A stretch of DNA of 32,366 bases from Prevotellaceae bacterium (GTDB taxonomy: Bacteria; Bacteroidota; Bacteroidia; Bacteroidales; Bacteroidaceae). Position 1 is the first letter of the stretch; each line of letters begins with the position of its first letter. The notes beneath the pieces were generated by a model, which did not search any database, was not told where the DNA came from, and saw nothing but the letters and a program-made list of their open reading frames with translations. Positions 1 through 7,871 of this stretch are shown here, piece after piece. A program made the translations under genes and the position numbers. Location of the stretch: contig CAJPLH010000005.1 of assembly GCA_905371275.1 (NCBI GenBank), positions 1 to 32,366 of the forward strand, given 5' to 3'.

Positions 1-167
1 CTTACGATGTGTTTGAAAGCGGCACTCGCAGTGATGTCTTTATGTTCTGCGAAACGTGGGCTACTACTGCTGATCTTGAAGCACACGCAGCTAGCGAAGA
101 GTTCAACACTTACGTTGCTCAACTCAAATCTTTCGGTCTTCTCAAAATCGAAAAGTTTGAATTCTAA
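1..167 (+). CDS. Antibiotic biosynthesis monooxygenase-fold protein (YgiN-like), 3' end only
   Basis: The reading frame open at the left edge is the third one, with codons starting at base 3. It gives about 54 residues ending EKFEF and a TAA at 165-167. The segment contains YDVFES, DVFMFCETW and LEAHAASEEF, a pattern typical of the second half of small dimeric ABM-domain proteins (putative quinol monooxygenases, about 95-100 residues). Members of this fold use a ferredoxin-like barrel and often no cofactor; the substrate here cannot be told. The N-terminal half lies outside the window. An ATG at base 7 opens a different frame that overlaps this one and gives an unrelated Ser/Leu-rich peptide, so it is not the gene. 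The family call rests on remembered motif patterns. Confidence 0.7.
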   Translation, partial: YDVFESGTRSDVFMFCETWATTADLEAHAASEEFNTYVAQLKSFGLLKIEKFEF

Positions 168-200
168 TCCTTGCTTAGGATTTAACGAATTCACTATAAC

Positions 201-220
201 GGTCTAATGACCGATTTGAG
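201..220 (-). repeat. Dispersed intergenic motif, copy A
   Basis: On the minus strand this reads CTCAAATCGGTCATTAGACC. It matches copies at 5511, 18272, 20475 and 25644. The plus-strand bases just before it (CTATAACGGT, about 194-203) are also similar to those before the second arm of the copy at 25644-25695. Confidence 0.5.
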
Positions 221-244
221 ATTATTTATTTCTCCATAGACGTT

Positions 245-286
245 CTCGCGAGTTGCACTCTCACCTTTGTGGAAGTGCCTCGCGAG
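245..286 (+). terminator. Hairpin with CTCGCGAG arms, probable terminator of the ABM-fold gene
   Basis: CTCGCGAG (245-252) and GCACT (255-259) pair with AGTGC (274-278) and CTCGCGAG (279-286), leaving a 2-nt bulge and a 14-nt loop. A T-run follows about 10 bases later (ATTTTTG), so this may be an intrinsic terminator, although the U-tract is not directly attached. Each CTCGCGAG arm is also a palindrome by itself, which is unusual for a plain terminator. Confidence 0.45.
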
Positions 287-464
287 CGATGTCATTTTTG
301 TGAGAAAACCTTTTGAACCCTCCCACAGTTTGAAGAAAACTCACGGAAAAGAAGACTTAATTCCCAGAAAATCAGTTTTATTTCTCGGGAAGTTGAATAA
401 AAAACTCCGAAAAGTCAGAACCTCTCTAGAAGGATTTTAAAATCGTAGCCTCTATTTTCTCTCT

Positions 465-1508
465 ATGTTCAAAAATATCCCCCCCATCACGCGCAATCTC
501 CTCTTCATCAACATCATTCTCTTTATGGTGCAACAGGTGATTTCCGTGCGCTATGGAGATGTGCTTACGGAACTCTTCGGACTGCACTTTGTGTTAGCTC
601 CAGCTTTTCGCATCTACCAACCACTCACCTATATGTTTCTGCACGCTTCGTGGAGTCACGTATTGTTCAATATGTTTAGTTTGTGGATGTTTGGACGCAT
701 CATAGAGGAAACTATGGGACAAAAACGCTTCATCATCTACTATCTTGTCTGTGGCATAGGTGCAGCTTTCTGTCAAGAGTTGTGGCAATTTGGAGAATAC
801 TACTTCACAGGAATGGCGCAATATGATGCTGCCAATGTCAATGGCCACATTATTCCTATGAGTAGTTTCCTCGATCAATGGGTCACCATCGGAGCGAGTG
901 GTGCTTGCTATGGGGTGCTTCTGGCCTTCGGCATGACTTTCCCCAACCAGCGCATCATGCTCCTCATTCCTCCCATCCCGATGAAAGCCAAATACTTTGT
1001 CATAGGATATGCTGTCATCGAAGCCTATTCTGCTTTCACTTCCAACGGAAACGTGGCGCACTTTGCTCACCTCGGAGGGATGCTTTTTGGATGGTTCCTC
1101 TTCCGCTATTGGCGCAAGCAAAACACCAGAAGTCAATCTGCTTTTCAAGGGTGGAACAACTATCAGAGTGCACAAACTAATAGAGGATACAACGGAAATG
1201 ATGCCAACAAAAAGAGAGGTTTATTGCAACAAATCAGAATGGCCTTTGAAGCCTTCGGTGCATCGCTCGAAAATTTCTTCAAAAATCTATTCTCTTCTGC
1301 GAACTCCTCTTCCACCAACGGATTTAGACGGCAGCAAAACAACAATGCTTCTGCACAAGCACCCTCAAATGCCGACCAAGCCTACAATGCACAACGACGC
1401 GCTCAGCGAGAAAAAATCGACAAAATCTTAGAAAAGGTGCGACGTTCTGGATATGCTTCGCTCACTGAAGAAGAAAAAAAGGAATTGTTCAACAACAGTA
1501 GACGATAA
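465..1508 (+). CDS. Rhomboid family intramembrane serine protease
   Basis: Predicted polytopic membrane protein of 347 residues that should cleave transmembrane segments within the lipid bilayer. Visible rhomboid landmarks are H60 and N69 in the HASWSHVLFNMFSLWMFG region, the nucleophile S145 in GASGA, and the partner histidine H202 in AHLGG within the last core helix. The catalytic Ser-His dyad therefore appears intact. Hydrophobic segments cover roughly residues 10-28, 55-78, 90-108, 140-157, 163-190 and 197-215. From about residue 220 the protein becomes a hydrophilic, Asn/Gln-rich cytoplasmic tail. It ends with a helix-like motif (KILEKVRRSGYASLTEEEKK), a kind of ending I associate with Bacteroidetes rhomboids. 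It lies 69 bases upstream of the EEP-fold gene and may be cotranscribed with it. The substrate is unknown. Confidence 0.93.
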   Translation: MFKNIPPITRNLLFINIILFMVQQVISVRYGDVLTELFGLHFVLAPAFRIYQPLTYMFLHASWSHVLFNMFSLWMFGRIIEETMGQKRFIIYYLVCGIGAAFCQELWQFGEYYFTGMAQYDAANVNGHIIPMSSFLDQWVTIGASGACYGVLLAFGMTFPNQRIMLLIPPIPMKAKYFVIGYAVIEAYSAFTSNGNVAHFAHLGGMLFGWFLFRYWRKQNTRSQSAFQGWNNYQSAQTNRGYNGNDANKKRGLLQQIRMAFEAFGASLENFFKNLFSSANSSSTNGFRRQQNNNASAQAPSNADQAYNAQRRAQREKIDKILEKVRRSGYASLTEEEKKELFNNSRR

Positions 1509-1577
1509 AATCCTCATTCATTTCTGTACACTTTGTCTTGTTTGTTGAAAAATAGACTAGACACCCTTATTCACTAT

Positions 1578-2735
1578 ATGCAGTTACAGTCAAAACTCCA
1601 GAAATTATGGAAAGAATCGCCCACACAATCTCCTGTGGCGCGCTTCTTTGGCATGCTCATCTCTGGTGCATTAGGCATCTCCATCTTGGGATTGTGGATT
1701 TCTGCTGTTAGTGTCTACATTGATCCACGTCTTTTCAAGTGGGCAGCACTGTTGGGTTTAGCCTTTCCCGTCTTTCTCTTCGGCACGCTCTTCTTTTGGG
1801 TGATAGGACTGCTCTTTGTGCCGCGCAAAACGTGGTTATTGGGATTAGTAGGACTGGGCGTTTGCGCACAGCGCATCTACACCTATTGTCCCATCCATCC
1901 CTTTCTCGACAACACAACCACAACAGTTCATCCCCATCAACTCAAAGTGGTGAGCTACAACAGTTATTTTTTTGGAAGAGGGTTTAATCAACAAGATGAA
2001 TTGATGCGCTATCTCATTGACCAGCACGCCGACATCATCTGTTTTCAAGAAGGAGAAGCCGATCCTAACAATCTCAAGAAGATAGAAAACCGTTTTGCCC
2101 AAACACCAACACACTATTTGAGTTATGAGGGAACGCAAGAAGAAGTGGTAGGCATCATTAGTGCCTATCCCGTTCTCGAACAAAAACTCATTGTTGCCTA
2201 TCCTGGCAATGCCATCTACGGCTATCGCTTGCAGCATCCACGCGGAGAACTCATTGTCGTCAATTGCCATTTCCGTTCCAACCTCTTGTCGGGACCCACA
2301 CTCGATGGCTACACTGATATGATGCACGGACGCTCCACAGAAGACAAGCGCAGTCAGTGGAACAACACCAAGACATTGTTTGCAAAAATAGCCCACAGTG
2401 CCACGGAACGCTCTGAAATGGTCGATGCTGTGGAAGACTATTTGGCAAAACATAAAGACAAACCCGTCATTCTTTGCGGAGATTTCAACGATACCCCCGT
2501 TTCCTACACACGCTATCGTGTGGCAGGTTTAGGACTCACCGATGCTTTCCGCGAAGCCGGTCAAGGTTTTGGATTCACCTTCCGTCGCAACGCCATCAGA
2601 GTGCGCATCGACCACATCTTTTGTTCCAAAGATTTCGAGCCCATTCAGGCTAAAGTTGACGAAGAAGCCCCTTATTCAGATCACCAACCCATTTCCGCCA
2701 CTTTTGTGTGGAAAGATAACAAGGATAACCAATAG
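1578..2735 (+). CDS. Membrane-anchored endonuclease/exonuclease/phosphatase (EEP) family protein
   Basis: 385 residues from the ATG at 1578. The frame could be extended to a TTG at 1533, but that adds a poorly hydrophobic leader and is less likely. The N-terminal part has about three membrane helices (roughly 25-47, 53-78 and 83-100) that would place the C-terminal domain at the cell surface or in the periplasm. The EEP fold is recognised by N128 in SYN, E158 in CFQEGE, the GDFND motif (D302, N304), the RIDHIF stretch and the catalytic SDH (D368, H369). These residues form the Mg-dependent phosphodiesterase site in this superfamily. The substrate could be nucleic acid, a phospholipid or an inositol phosphate and cannot be chosen from sequence. 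Its partnership with the rhomboid is inferred from spacing only. Confidence 0.88.
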   Translation: MQLQSKLQKLWKESPTQSPVARFFGMLISGALGISILGLWISAVSVYIDPRLFKWAALLGLAFPVFLFGTLFFWVIGLLFVPRKTWLLGLVGLGVCAQRIYTYCPIHPFLDNTTTTVHPHQLKVVSYNSYFFGRGFNQQDELMRYLIDQHADIICFQEGEADPNNLKKIENRFAQTPTHYLSYEGTQEEVVGIISAYPVLEQKLIVAYPGNAIYGYRLQHPRGELIVVNCHFRSNLLSGPTLDGYTDMMHGRSTEDKRSQWNNTKTLFAKIAHSATERSEMVDAVEDYLAKHKDKPVILCGDFNDTPVSYTRYRVAGLGLTDAFREAGQGFGFTFRRNAIRVRIDHIFCSKDFEPIQAKVDEEAPYSDHQPISATFVWKDNKDNQ

Positions 2736-2757
2736 ACAAACAAAAGATTCATATACA

Positions 2758-4575
2758 ATGAACATCGAAAAATTGCTTACTGCTGCCGTAGTCAAGGCCA
2801 TCAAAGCCCTCTACGACACTGACATCACTGCCGATCAAGTGCAGGTGCAAAAGACGCGCCCTGACTTTGAAGGTCATCTCACCGTGGTCACCTTCCCCTT
2901 CTTGCGCATTTCTAAGAAAAAGCCTGAAGAAACAGGAGAAGACATTGCACAATGGCTCATGGCTAACACCGACCTCGTTGCAGCTTTCAACACCGTTAAG
3001 GGATTCCTTAATCTGGTCATAGCACCAGCTCAATGGTTACAGCTCCTCGCAACAATCGATGCCGATGCACACTACGGACTTCAGCTCCCCACTGCAGAAA
3101 GTCCTCTCACCATGGTGGAATATTCTTCCCCCAACACCAACAAACCGCTCCACCTTGGTCACGTGCGCAACAACCTCCTCGGATGGGCTGTTTCGAAGAT
3201 TGCAGAAGCCAACAACCAGCGTGTGGTGAAAACCAACATTGTCAACGACCGTGGCATCCACATCTGCAAGTCTATGCTCGCTTGGCTCAAATATGGCAAC
3301 GGAGAAACTCCCGAAACCTCGGGTAAGAAAGGCGACCACTTGGTAGGCGATTACTATGTGGCTTTCGACCAACACTATCGCGCAGAAGTGGCTGAGCTTA
3401 AGGCTCAACTCATCGCTCAAGGTGTAGGCGAAGAAGAAGCTGAAACACGCGCCAAAGCTGAAGTTCCCTTGATGGTAGAAGCTCGCGAGATGCTCCGCAA
3501 GTGGGAACAAGGCGACGAAGAAGTGCGTGGTCTTTGGCGCAAGATGAACGAATGGGTGTATGCTGGTTTTGACGAAACCTACAAAGCCCTCGGTGTGTCG
3601 TTCGACAAAATCTATTACGAATCTGACACCTACCTCGAAGGGAAGGAAAAGGTAGAAGAAGGTCTCGCCAAAGGTCTGTTCTATCGCCGCGAAGATGGTT
3701 CGGTGTGGGCAGACTTCACCAAAGAAGGTTTGGATGAAAAACTCCTCCTCCGCGCTGACGGCACTTCTGTCTACATGACCCAAGACATCGGTACTGCTAA
3801 GCTCCGTTTCCGCGACTATCCCATCAACAAGATGGTCTATGTGGTGGGCAATGAGCAAAACTATCACTTCCAAGTCCTTTCTCTCCTCCTCGACCGTCTC
3901 GGATTCGAATGGGGTAAGAGCCTCGTGCACTTCTCTTATGGTATGGTCGAACTCCCCAACGGCAAAATGAAGAGTCGTGAAGGTACAGTGGTAGACGCAG
4001 ACGATTTGGTAGAAGGCATGGTGGAACAAGCTCGTCGCACCATGGACGAAGCTGGCAAAAACACCGACATGAGCGAAGCCGAAAAGCAAGAAGTAGCGCG
4101 CATCGTAGGTCTTGGCGCACTCAAATACTTCCTCCTCAAGGTCGATGCGCGTAAGAATATGGTGTTCAATCCTGAAGAATCCATCGACTTCAACGGCAAC
4201 ACAGGTCCTTTCATCCAATATACCTACGCTCGCATCCGCTCCATCCTCCGCAAAGCACAAGATGCTGGCATCACTCTCACCGAAGCATTGCCCACTGATG
4301 TGGAAATCTCTACGAAGGAAGAAGAAATTATTCAGCGTTTGGCCGATTTCCGCGGTGTGGTAGAAGCTGCTGGCGAAGACTATTCTCCTTCGGGCATTGC
4401 CAACTACTGCTATGAATTGGTGAAACTCTACAACCAATTCTACCACGAATTCCAAATTCTCCGTGAAGAAGATGCAGCGAAGCGCAATTTCCGTCTCATC
4501 CTCTCTCGCAACGTGGCGAAGGTGGTGCGTCTTGGCATGGAACTCCTCGGCATCGAAATGCCTGAGCGCATGTAG
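2758..4575 (+). CDS. argS: Arginine--tRNA ligase
   Basis: Class I aminoacyl-tRNA synthetase charging tRNA-Arg in the cytoplasm, 605 residues. The ATG at 2758 (MNIEKLL) is chosen because the upstream extension of the frame overlaps the EEP gene. The N-terminal Add1-like tRNA-binding domain is followed by the HIGH signature as HLGH (starting H132) in the SPNTNKPLHLGHVRNN stretch. The KMSK-equivalent is MKSR (M404) in GKMKSREGTVVDADDL, the variant usual for ArgRS. The C-terminal DALR anticodon-binding domain includes YCYELVKLYNQFYHEF. It follows the EEP gene by 22 bases. A strong terminator-like hairpin begins 34 bases after the stop, so the transcript probably mostly ends there. Confidence 0.98.
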   Translation: MNIEKLLTAAVVKAIKALYDTDITADQVQVQKTRPDFEGHLTVVTFPFLRISKKKPEETGEDIAQWLMANTDLVAAFNTVKGFLNLVIAPAQWLQLLATIDADAHYGLQLPTAESPLTMVEYSSPNTNKPLHLGHVRNNLLGWAVSKIAEANNQRVVKTNIVNDRGIHICKSMLAWLKYGNGETPETSGKKGDHLVGDYYVAFDQHYRAEVAELKAQLIAQGVGEEEAETRAKAEVPLMVEAREMLRKWEQGDEEVRGLWRKMNEWVYAGFDETYKALGVSFDKIYYESDTYLEGKEKVEEGLAKGLFYRREDGSVWADFTKEGLDEKLLLRADGTSVYMTQDIGTAKLRFRDYPINKMVYVVGNEQNYHFQVLSLLLDRLGFEWGKSLVHFSYGMVELPNGKMKSREGTVVDADDLVEGMVEQARRTMDEAGKNTDMSEAEKQEVARIVGLGALKYFLLKVDARKNMVFNPEESIDFNGNTGPFIQYTYARIRSILRKAQDAGITLTEALPTDVEISTKEEEIIQRLADFRGVVEAAGEDYSPSGIANYCYELVKLYNQFYHEFQILREEDAAKRNFRLILSRNVAKVVRLGMELLGIEMPERM

Positions 4576-4609
4576 TGCTGAGTGCAGCCCCACTATTTTT
4601 TTCATCTAT

Positions 4610-4644
4610 GGAGGTGTTGCAAAACGTGTTTTTGCAGCATCTCC
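4610..4644 (+). terminator. Rho-independent terminator after argS
   Basis: Left arm 4610-4624 (GGAGGTGTTGCAAAA), 5-nt loop CGTGT, right arm 4630-4644, followed by TTTT. The 15-bp stem has two G-U/U-G wobbles that pair only in the plus-strand RNA. Nearly the same sequence occurs at 20526-20558 on the other strand, downstream of susD. It ends only 26 bases before the RNase H start codon, so it may also attenuate that gene. Confidence 0.7.
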
Positions 4645-4670
4645 TTTTCGCATCATCTTCTGAATTTATT

Positions 4671-5378
4671 ATGTCGAAAAAGCCCAAGTTCTATGTTGTT
4701 TGGCAAGGTTTTCAACCTGGTGTTTATGACAATTGGAATGATTGTGCCCAACAAGTGAAAGGTTTTCCCAATGCACGCTATAAAGCTTTCTCCTCACGCG
4801 ATGCAGCCGAACAAGCCTTTCAAGAAGCTCCAGAGCAACACATCGGTCAAAAGGTGGAGGAAAATCAAGCGCAAGGTGCAACAAGCAAATCTCATCATTC
4901 ACTTGCTGCCCTCTCTCCACACTCCCCAAAAGAGCGTCCCATTCTCATGCCCTCGCCTGATGTGCTGGAAAAGGTTGGTTTTGCTTCGATGGTGGTCGAT
5001 GCCGCTTGTGCCAAAAATCCCGGCCCTATGGAATATCGTGGCATCTATCTCGGCACAGGAGAGGAGATTTTTCACTATGGTCCAGTGTTGGGCACAAACA
5101 ATATAGGCGAATTTCTCGCCATTGTTCACGCTCTCGCGCTGATAGAGAAACAAGGACTCAAAGGCATCACCATTTATAGTGATAGTCGCACCGCCATCAG
5201 TTGGGTGCGCCGCAAGCAGTGCAAAACCACTCTTGAAAAAAACGAACGCACCGCCCCTTTGTTTGATATGATAGCGCGTGCCGAACAATGGCTCAAAGCG
5301 CGTCGCGTCACCACCCGTATTTTGAAGTGGGAAACGCGCGAATGGGGCGAAATCCCTGCCGACTTTGGACGGAAATAA
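4671..5378 (+). CDS. rnhA: Ribonuclease H with N-terminal RNA/DNA hybrid-binding domain
   Basis: 235 residues from the ATG at 4671; an in-frame extension upstream would run through the argS terminator and is rejected. Residues 5-50 (FYVVWQG, GVYDNW, KGFPNARYKAF) match the hybrid-binding (caulimovirus VI-like) domain found in eukaryotic-type RNase H1. A polar linker (about 55-95) leads to a type 1 RNase H domain. Its four carboxylates are visible: D110 in VVDAA, E147 in NIGEF, D171 in YSDSR and D231 in PADFG. The enzyme should remove RNA from RNA/DNA hybrids such as R-loops and replication primers. It may be expressed by read-through of the argS terminator or from its own promoter; no clear box was found. 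Confidence 0.92.
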   Translation: MSKKPKFYVVWQGFQPGVYDNWNDCAQQVKGFPNARYKAFSSRDAAEQAFQEAPEQHIGQKVEENQAQGATSKSHHSLAALSPHSPKERPILMPSPDVLEKVGFASMVVDAACAKNPGPMEYRGIYLGTGEEIFHYGPVLGTNNIGEFLAIVHALALIEKQGLKGITIYSDSRTAISWVRRKQCKTTLEKNERTAPLFDMIARAEQWLKARRVTTRILKWETREWGEIPADFGRK

Positions 5379-5473
5379 CCCATTCCTTTGGAGAAAATAG
5401 CCACCCCTTCATCTGAAACTTATTCTCAACAAAACTAGTTTGCAGGCTTTTGCGGGATTTATTGCACGTACAC

Positions 5474-5504
5474 TTGGTCAGTTGTGGCGCATTCCGTAAC
5501 TTTG
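5474..5504 (+). promoter_or_regulatory. Bacteroidetes-type promoter for the TrmH-family gene
   Basis: TTGG at 5474-5477 and TAACTTTG at 5497-5504 are separated by 19 bases, close to the -33/-7 consensus of the Bacteroidetes primary sigma factor. Transcription would start near 5511, leaving a leader of about 45 bases before the ATG at 5556. Confidence 0.7.
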
Positions 5505-5510
5505 CTTTGA

Positions 5511-5530
5511 CCCAAATCGAATCATTAGAT
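5511..5530 (+). repeat. Dispersed intergenic motif, copy B
   Basis: CCCAAATCGAATCATTAGAT, the common motif with one extra base in the middle. It sits right at the predicted transcription start of the TrmH-family gene. Confidence 0.5.
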
Positions 5531-5555
5531 CTTTCCCCTTGATATTTAGCACGCT

Positions 5556-6098
5556 ATGCCACAAAAACTACAAATCGAAGAAATGAACCGCCTGGATGTG
5601 GCGGCTTTCAAAGCAGCAGAGAAACTTCCCCTCATCGTTGTGCTCGACAATGTGCGCAGCGTTCATAATGTAGGAAGTATTTTTCGCACTGCCGATGCTT
5701 TTCGACTCGCTGGTGTGTGGCTTTGTGGCATCACCGCAACACCCCCTTCAGTGGATATTCACAAAACGGCACTCGGTGCGGAAGAGTCGGTGGATTGGCG
5801 ATATTTTTCGACCACATCCGAAGCCGTTGCTGCACTCAAAGCAGAGGGATATGTGGTGGCTTCTGTGGAACAATGCCACAGATCGACACTCCTCACAGAC
5901 TTTGAACTCGACAGTGCGCAACGTTACGCGCTTGTGATGGGGCACGAAGTGCACGGTGTGGCGCAAGACGTGGTGGATGCTTCCGACCTCGTCATCGAAA
6001 TTCCACAAATGGGCACCAAACACTCGATGAATGTGAGTGTGGCTGCCGGTGTGGTGATGTGGGAATTTGTGCGACAATGGCGCGCCCTCGGACTATGA
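5556..6098 (+). CDS. TrmH/SpoU family RNA 2'-O-methyltransferase
   Basis: 180 residues forming a bare SPOUT catalytic domain; it should transfer a methyl group from S-adenosylmethionine to a ribose 2'-OH in tRNA or rRNA. Motif 1 is HNVGSIFRTADAF with the likely catalytic R44 and N38. Motif 2 is LVMGHEVHGV, with His where many relatives have Asn before the Glu (E131). Motif 3, EIPQMGTKHSMNVSVAAGV (148-166), supplies the knotted SAM-binding loop. There is no N-terminal RNA-substrate domain of the RlmB type, so it is nearer to TrmH/TrmL-like proteins; the exact target base is not decidable. It has its own promoter and ends 169 bases before the ComM-like gene. Confidence 0.92.
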   Translation: MPQKLQIEEMNRLDVAAFKAAEKLPLIVVLDNVRSVHNVGSIFRTADAFRLAGVWLCGITATPPSVDIHKTALGAEESVDWRYFSTTSEAVAALKAEGYVVASVEQCHRSTLLTDFELDSAQRYALVMGHEVHGVAQDVVDASDLVIEIPQMGTKHSMNVSVAAGVVMWEFVRQWRALGL

Positions 6099-6157
6099 TA
6101 GTCCCGTGATGGAATAGCCTTTTTCAATATCTCCTAAGAACAGATATGTAAAGTCTA

Positions 6158-6253
6158 TTTCACTCCCTTCCCTCCTTATTTCACCCCCTTTCTTTCTTGT
6201 TTCACTCCCCTTCCTCCTTGTTTTAATCCTCTTATTACTCCTTGTTTCACCTC
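6158..6253. repeat. Pyrimidine-rich 21-bp tandem repeat upstream of the ComM-like gene
   Basis: Four and a half units begin at 6158, 6179, 6200, 6221 and 6245. The spacing is 21, 21, 21 and 24 bases. The unit is close to TTTCACTCCCCTTCCTCCTT plus G. The plus strand is almost purely C and T, and the repeat ends 14 bases before the ATG at 6268, so it would form most of the leader or promoter region of that gene. Confidence 0.8.
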
Positions 6254-6267
6254 AAAAATCTCAAACT

Positions 6268-7830
6268 ATGCTCTCCACAGTTCACACCATAGCCATCAAT
6301 GGTCTCGATGCTAGTCGGGTGCTCATCGAAATCAATGTGACCCCTTTTAGTCAACCGCGAGATGCGCTCTACGTTATGGTAGGTTTGCCCGACAGTGCGG
6401 TGAAGGAGAGCAAAACGCGTGTGCGCTCGGCAATGGAAAACAGCGGATACAACGCACGTGGAGCAGCAGATGTGGCGGTGAATTTCGCGCCTGCCGATGT
6501 GAAAAAAGAAGGTAGTGGCTACGATTTGCCTTTGGCTGTGGGCTTGTTGCACGCATTCGAACAAGCGAAATTTCCTCCCGATGTGTTGAATCGCTATATG
6601 TTTCTCGGAGAATTGGGCTTAGATGGCGATTTGCGTCCGGTGCGTGGCGTATTGCCTGCCGCCATTTTAGCGCGTAAGTTGGGATATGAAGCCCTGATTG
6701 TGCCAACAGAGAATGCACGCGAGGCTGCGGTGGTGAATCAACTGAAGGTGTATGGAGCAAGCAAACTGCGCGATGTGATGCAACACCTCGATGGCACGCA
6801 AGAATTGCAGCCCACAGAGGTGGACACGCGTGCGGAATTTTATGCTTCGCAAACCGATTTTCCCTACGATTTCAGTGAAGTGAAAGGCCAACCTGCCGTG
6901 AAGCGCGCTTTTGAAGTGGCAGCTGCCGGCGGACACAATCTGTTGCTTGTGGGCAGTCCAGGCTGTGGTAAGAGTATGATGGCGAAGCGTTTGCCTTCGA
7001 TTCTCCCTCCGCTCACACTGGCAGAGAGTTTGGAGACTACACAAATACATTCCATTGCCGGAAAATTAGAAAGAGGAGCAACACTCATTTCTACTCGTCC
7101 GTTTCGTTCTCCCCACCACACCATTTCAGACGTGGCACTCATTGGCGGTGGAGCCAGTATGCAGCCCGGAGAAATCAGTTTGGCGCACAATGGCATCTTG
7201 TTTTTAGATGAATTTCCCCACTACACCAAAAATGCGCTCGAAACAATGCGACAACCGCTGGAAGATCGAGTAATCACCATTTCGCGAGCGCGCTACAACG
7301 TGACTTTGCCTTGCTCCTTTATGCTGGTGGCGGCAATGAATCCTTGTCCTTGTGGCTACTACAACGACCCTTCGCACGAGTGCACTTGCACACCAGCTCA
7401 GGTGCAACGCTATCTCAGTCGCATCAGTGGGCCGCTGTTAGACCGCATAGATTTGCAAGTGGAGGTGGTGCCCGTGCCCGTGAAAGAACTCACCAATGCG
7501 CCTGAGGGTGAACCTTCTGCCAACATTCGTGCAAGGGTGATGGCTGCACGCGAACGCCAGCGTGAACGCTTTGTCAACAGTCCGGGGGTGCACTGCAATG
7601 CGCAAATGAGTGCGCGACAATTGCAAGAACTTGTGGTGCTCGACGAAGCAGCCCAAGATGCGCTTTCTCTCGCACTCGACCGCTTGGGACTCTCTGCACG
7701 CGCCTACGAACGTGTATTGAAAGTGGCGCGTACCATTGCCGATTTAGAGGATAGCGACAAAGTGCAACGGCAACACATCGCCGAGGCAGTGAGCTATCGC
7801 AACCTAGACCGCTCCTCTTGGGGCACTTAA
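6268..7830 (+). CDS. comM: YifB/ComM family Mg-chelatase-like AAA+ ATPase
   Basis: 520 residues, the normal length. The N-terminal region (about 1-180) is the ChlI/Lon-protease-like domain. Next comes the AAA+ core with Walker A GSPGCGKS (229-236, K235) and Walker B ILFLDEF (D314, E315). The family-specific PFRSPHHTISDVALIGGG stretch lies between them. A cysteine cluster at C360, C362, C372 and C374 (MNPCPCGYY...HECTC) matches the family's zinc-finger-like insert. In Haemophilus and Vibrio, ComM is a hexameric helicase that promotes branch migration during natural transformation. YifB homologues are widespread in non-competent bacteria, so competence cannot be claimed here. The stop is 41 bases before the BrkB-like gene, which suggests an operon. 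Confidence 0.95.
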   Translation: MLSTVHTIAINGLDASRVLIEINVTPFSQPRDALYVMVGLPDSAVKESKTRVRSAMENSGYNARGAADVAVNFAPADVKKEGSGYDLPLAVGLLHAFEQAKFPPDVLNRYMFLGELGLDGDLRPVRGVLPAAILARKLGYEALIVPTENAREAAVVNQLKVYGASKLRDVMQHLDGTQELQPTEVDTRAEFYASQTDFPYDFSEVKGQPAVKRAFEVAAAGGHNLLLVGSPGCGKSMMAKRLPSILPPLTLAESLETTQIHSIAGKLERGATLISTRPFRSPHHTISDVALIGGGASMQPGEISLAHNGILFLDEFPHYTKNALETMRQPLEDRVITISRARYNVTLPCSFMLVAAMNPCPCGYYNDPSHECTCTPAQVQRYLSRISGPLLDRIDLQVEVVPVPVKELTNAPEGEPSANIRARVMAARERQRERFVNSPGVHCNAQMSARQLQELVVLDEAAQDALSLALDRLGLSARAYERVLKVARTIADLEDSDKVQRQHIAEAVSYRNLDRSSWGT

Positions 7831-7871
7831 CAGTAAAGTAGACAACAATAGAAGAAAGACCTGAAAGAGCA

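Larger units (their letters stand above)
168..464. other. Intergenic region between the ABM-fold gene and the rhomboid gene
   Basis: About 300 bases without a credible reading frame. It holds one copy of the dispersed CAAATCGGTCATTAGA-like motif (201-220, minus orientation) and a strong hairpin at 245-286. I found no good TAnnTTTG promoter box for the downstream rhomboid gene here. Confidence 0.6.

Noticed and set aside
7..207. Open frame of 66 codons from the ATG at base 7
   Set aside because: It overlaps the clearly family-like frame ending at 167 and encodes a low-complexity Ser/Leu-rich peptide.
1533..1577. TTG start extending the EEP protein by 15 residues
   Set aside because: The ATG at 1578 gives a normal start and the extension shows no conserved feature.
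3037..4605. Long open frame (522 codons) on the minus strand opposite argS
   Set aside because: It is a codon-bias shadow of argS, with His/Phe/Val-rich sequence and no recognisable domain.
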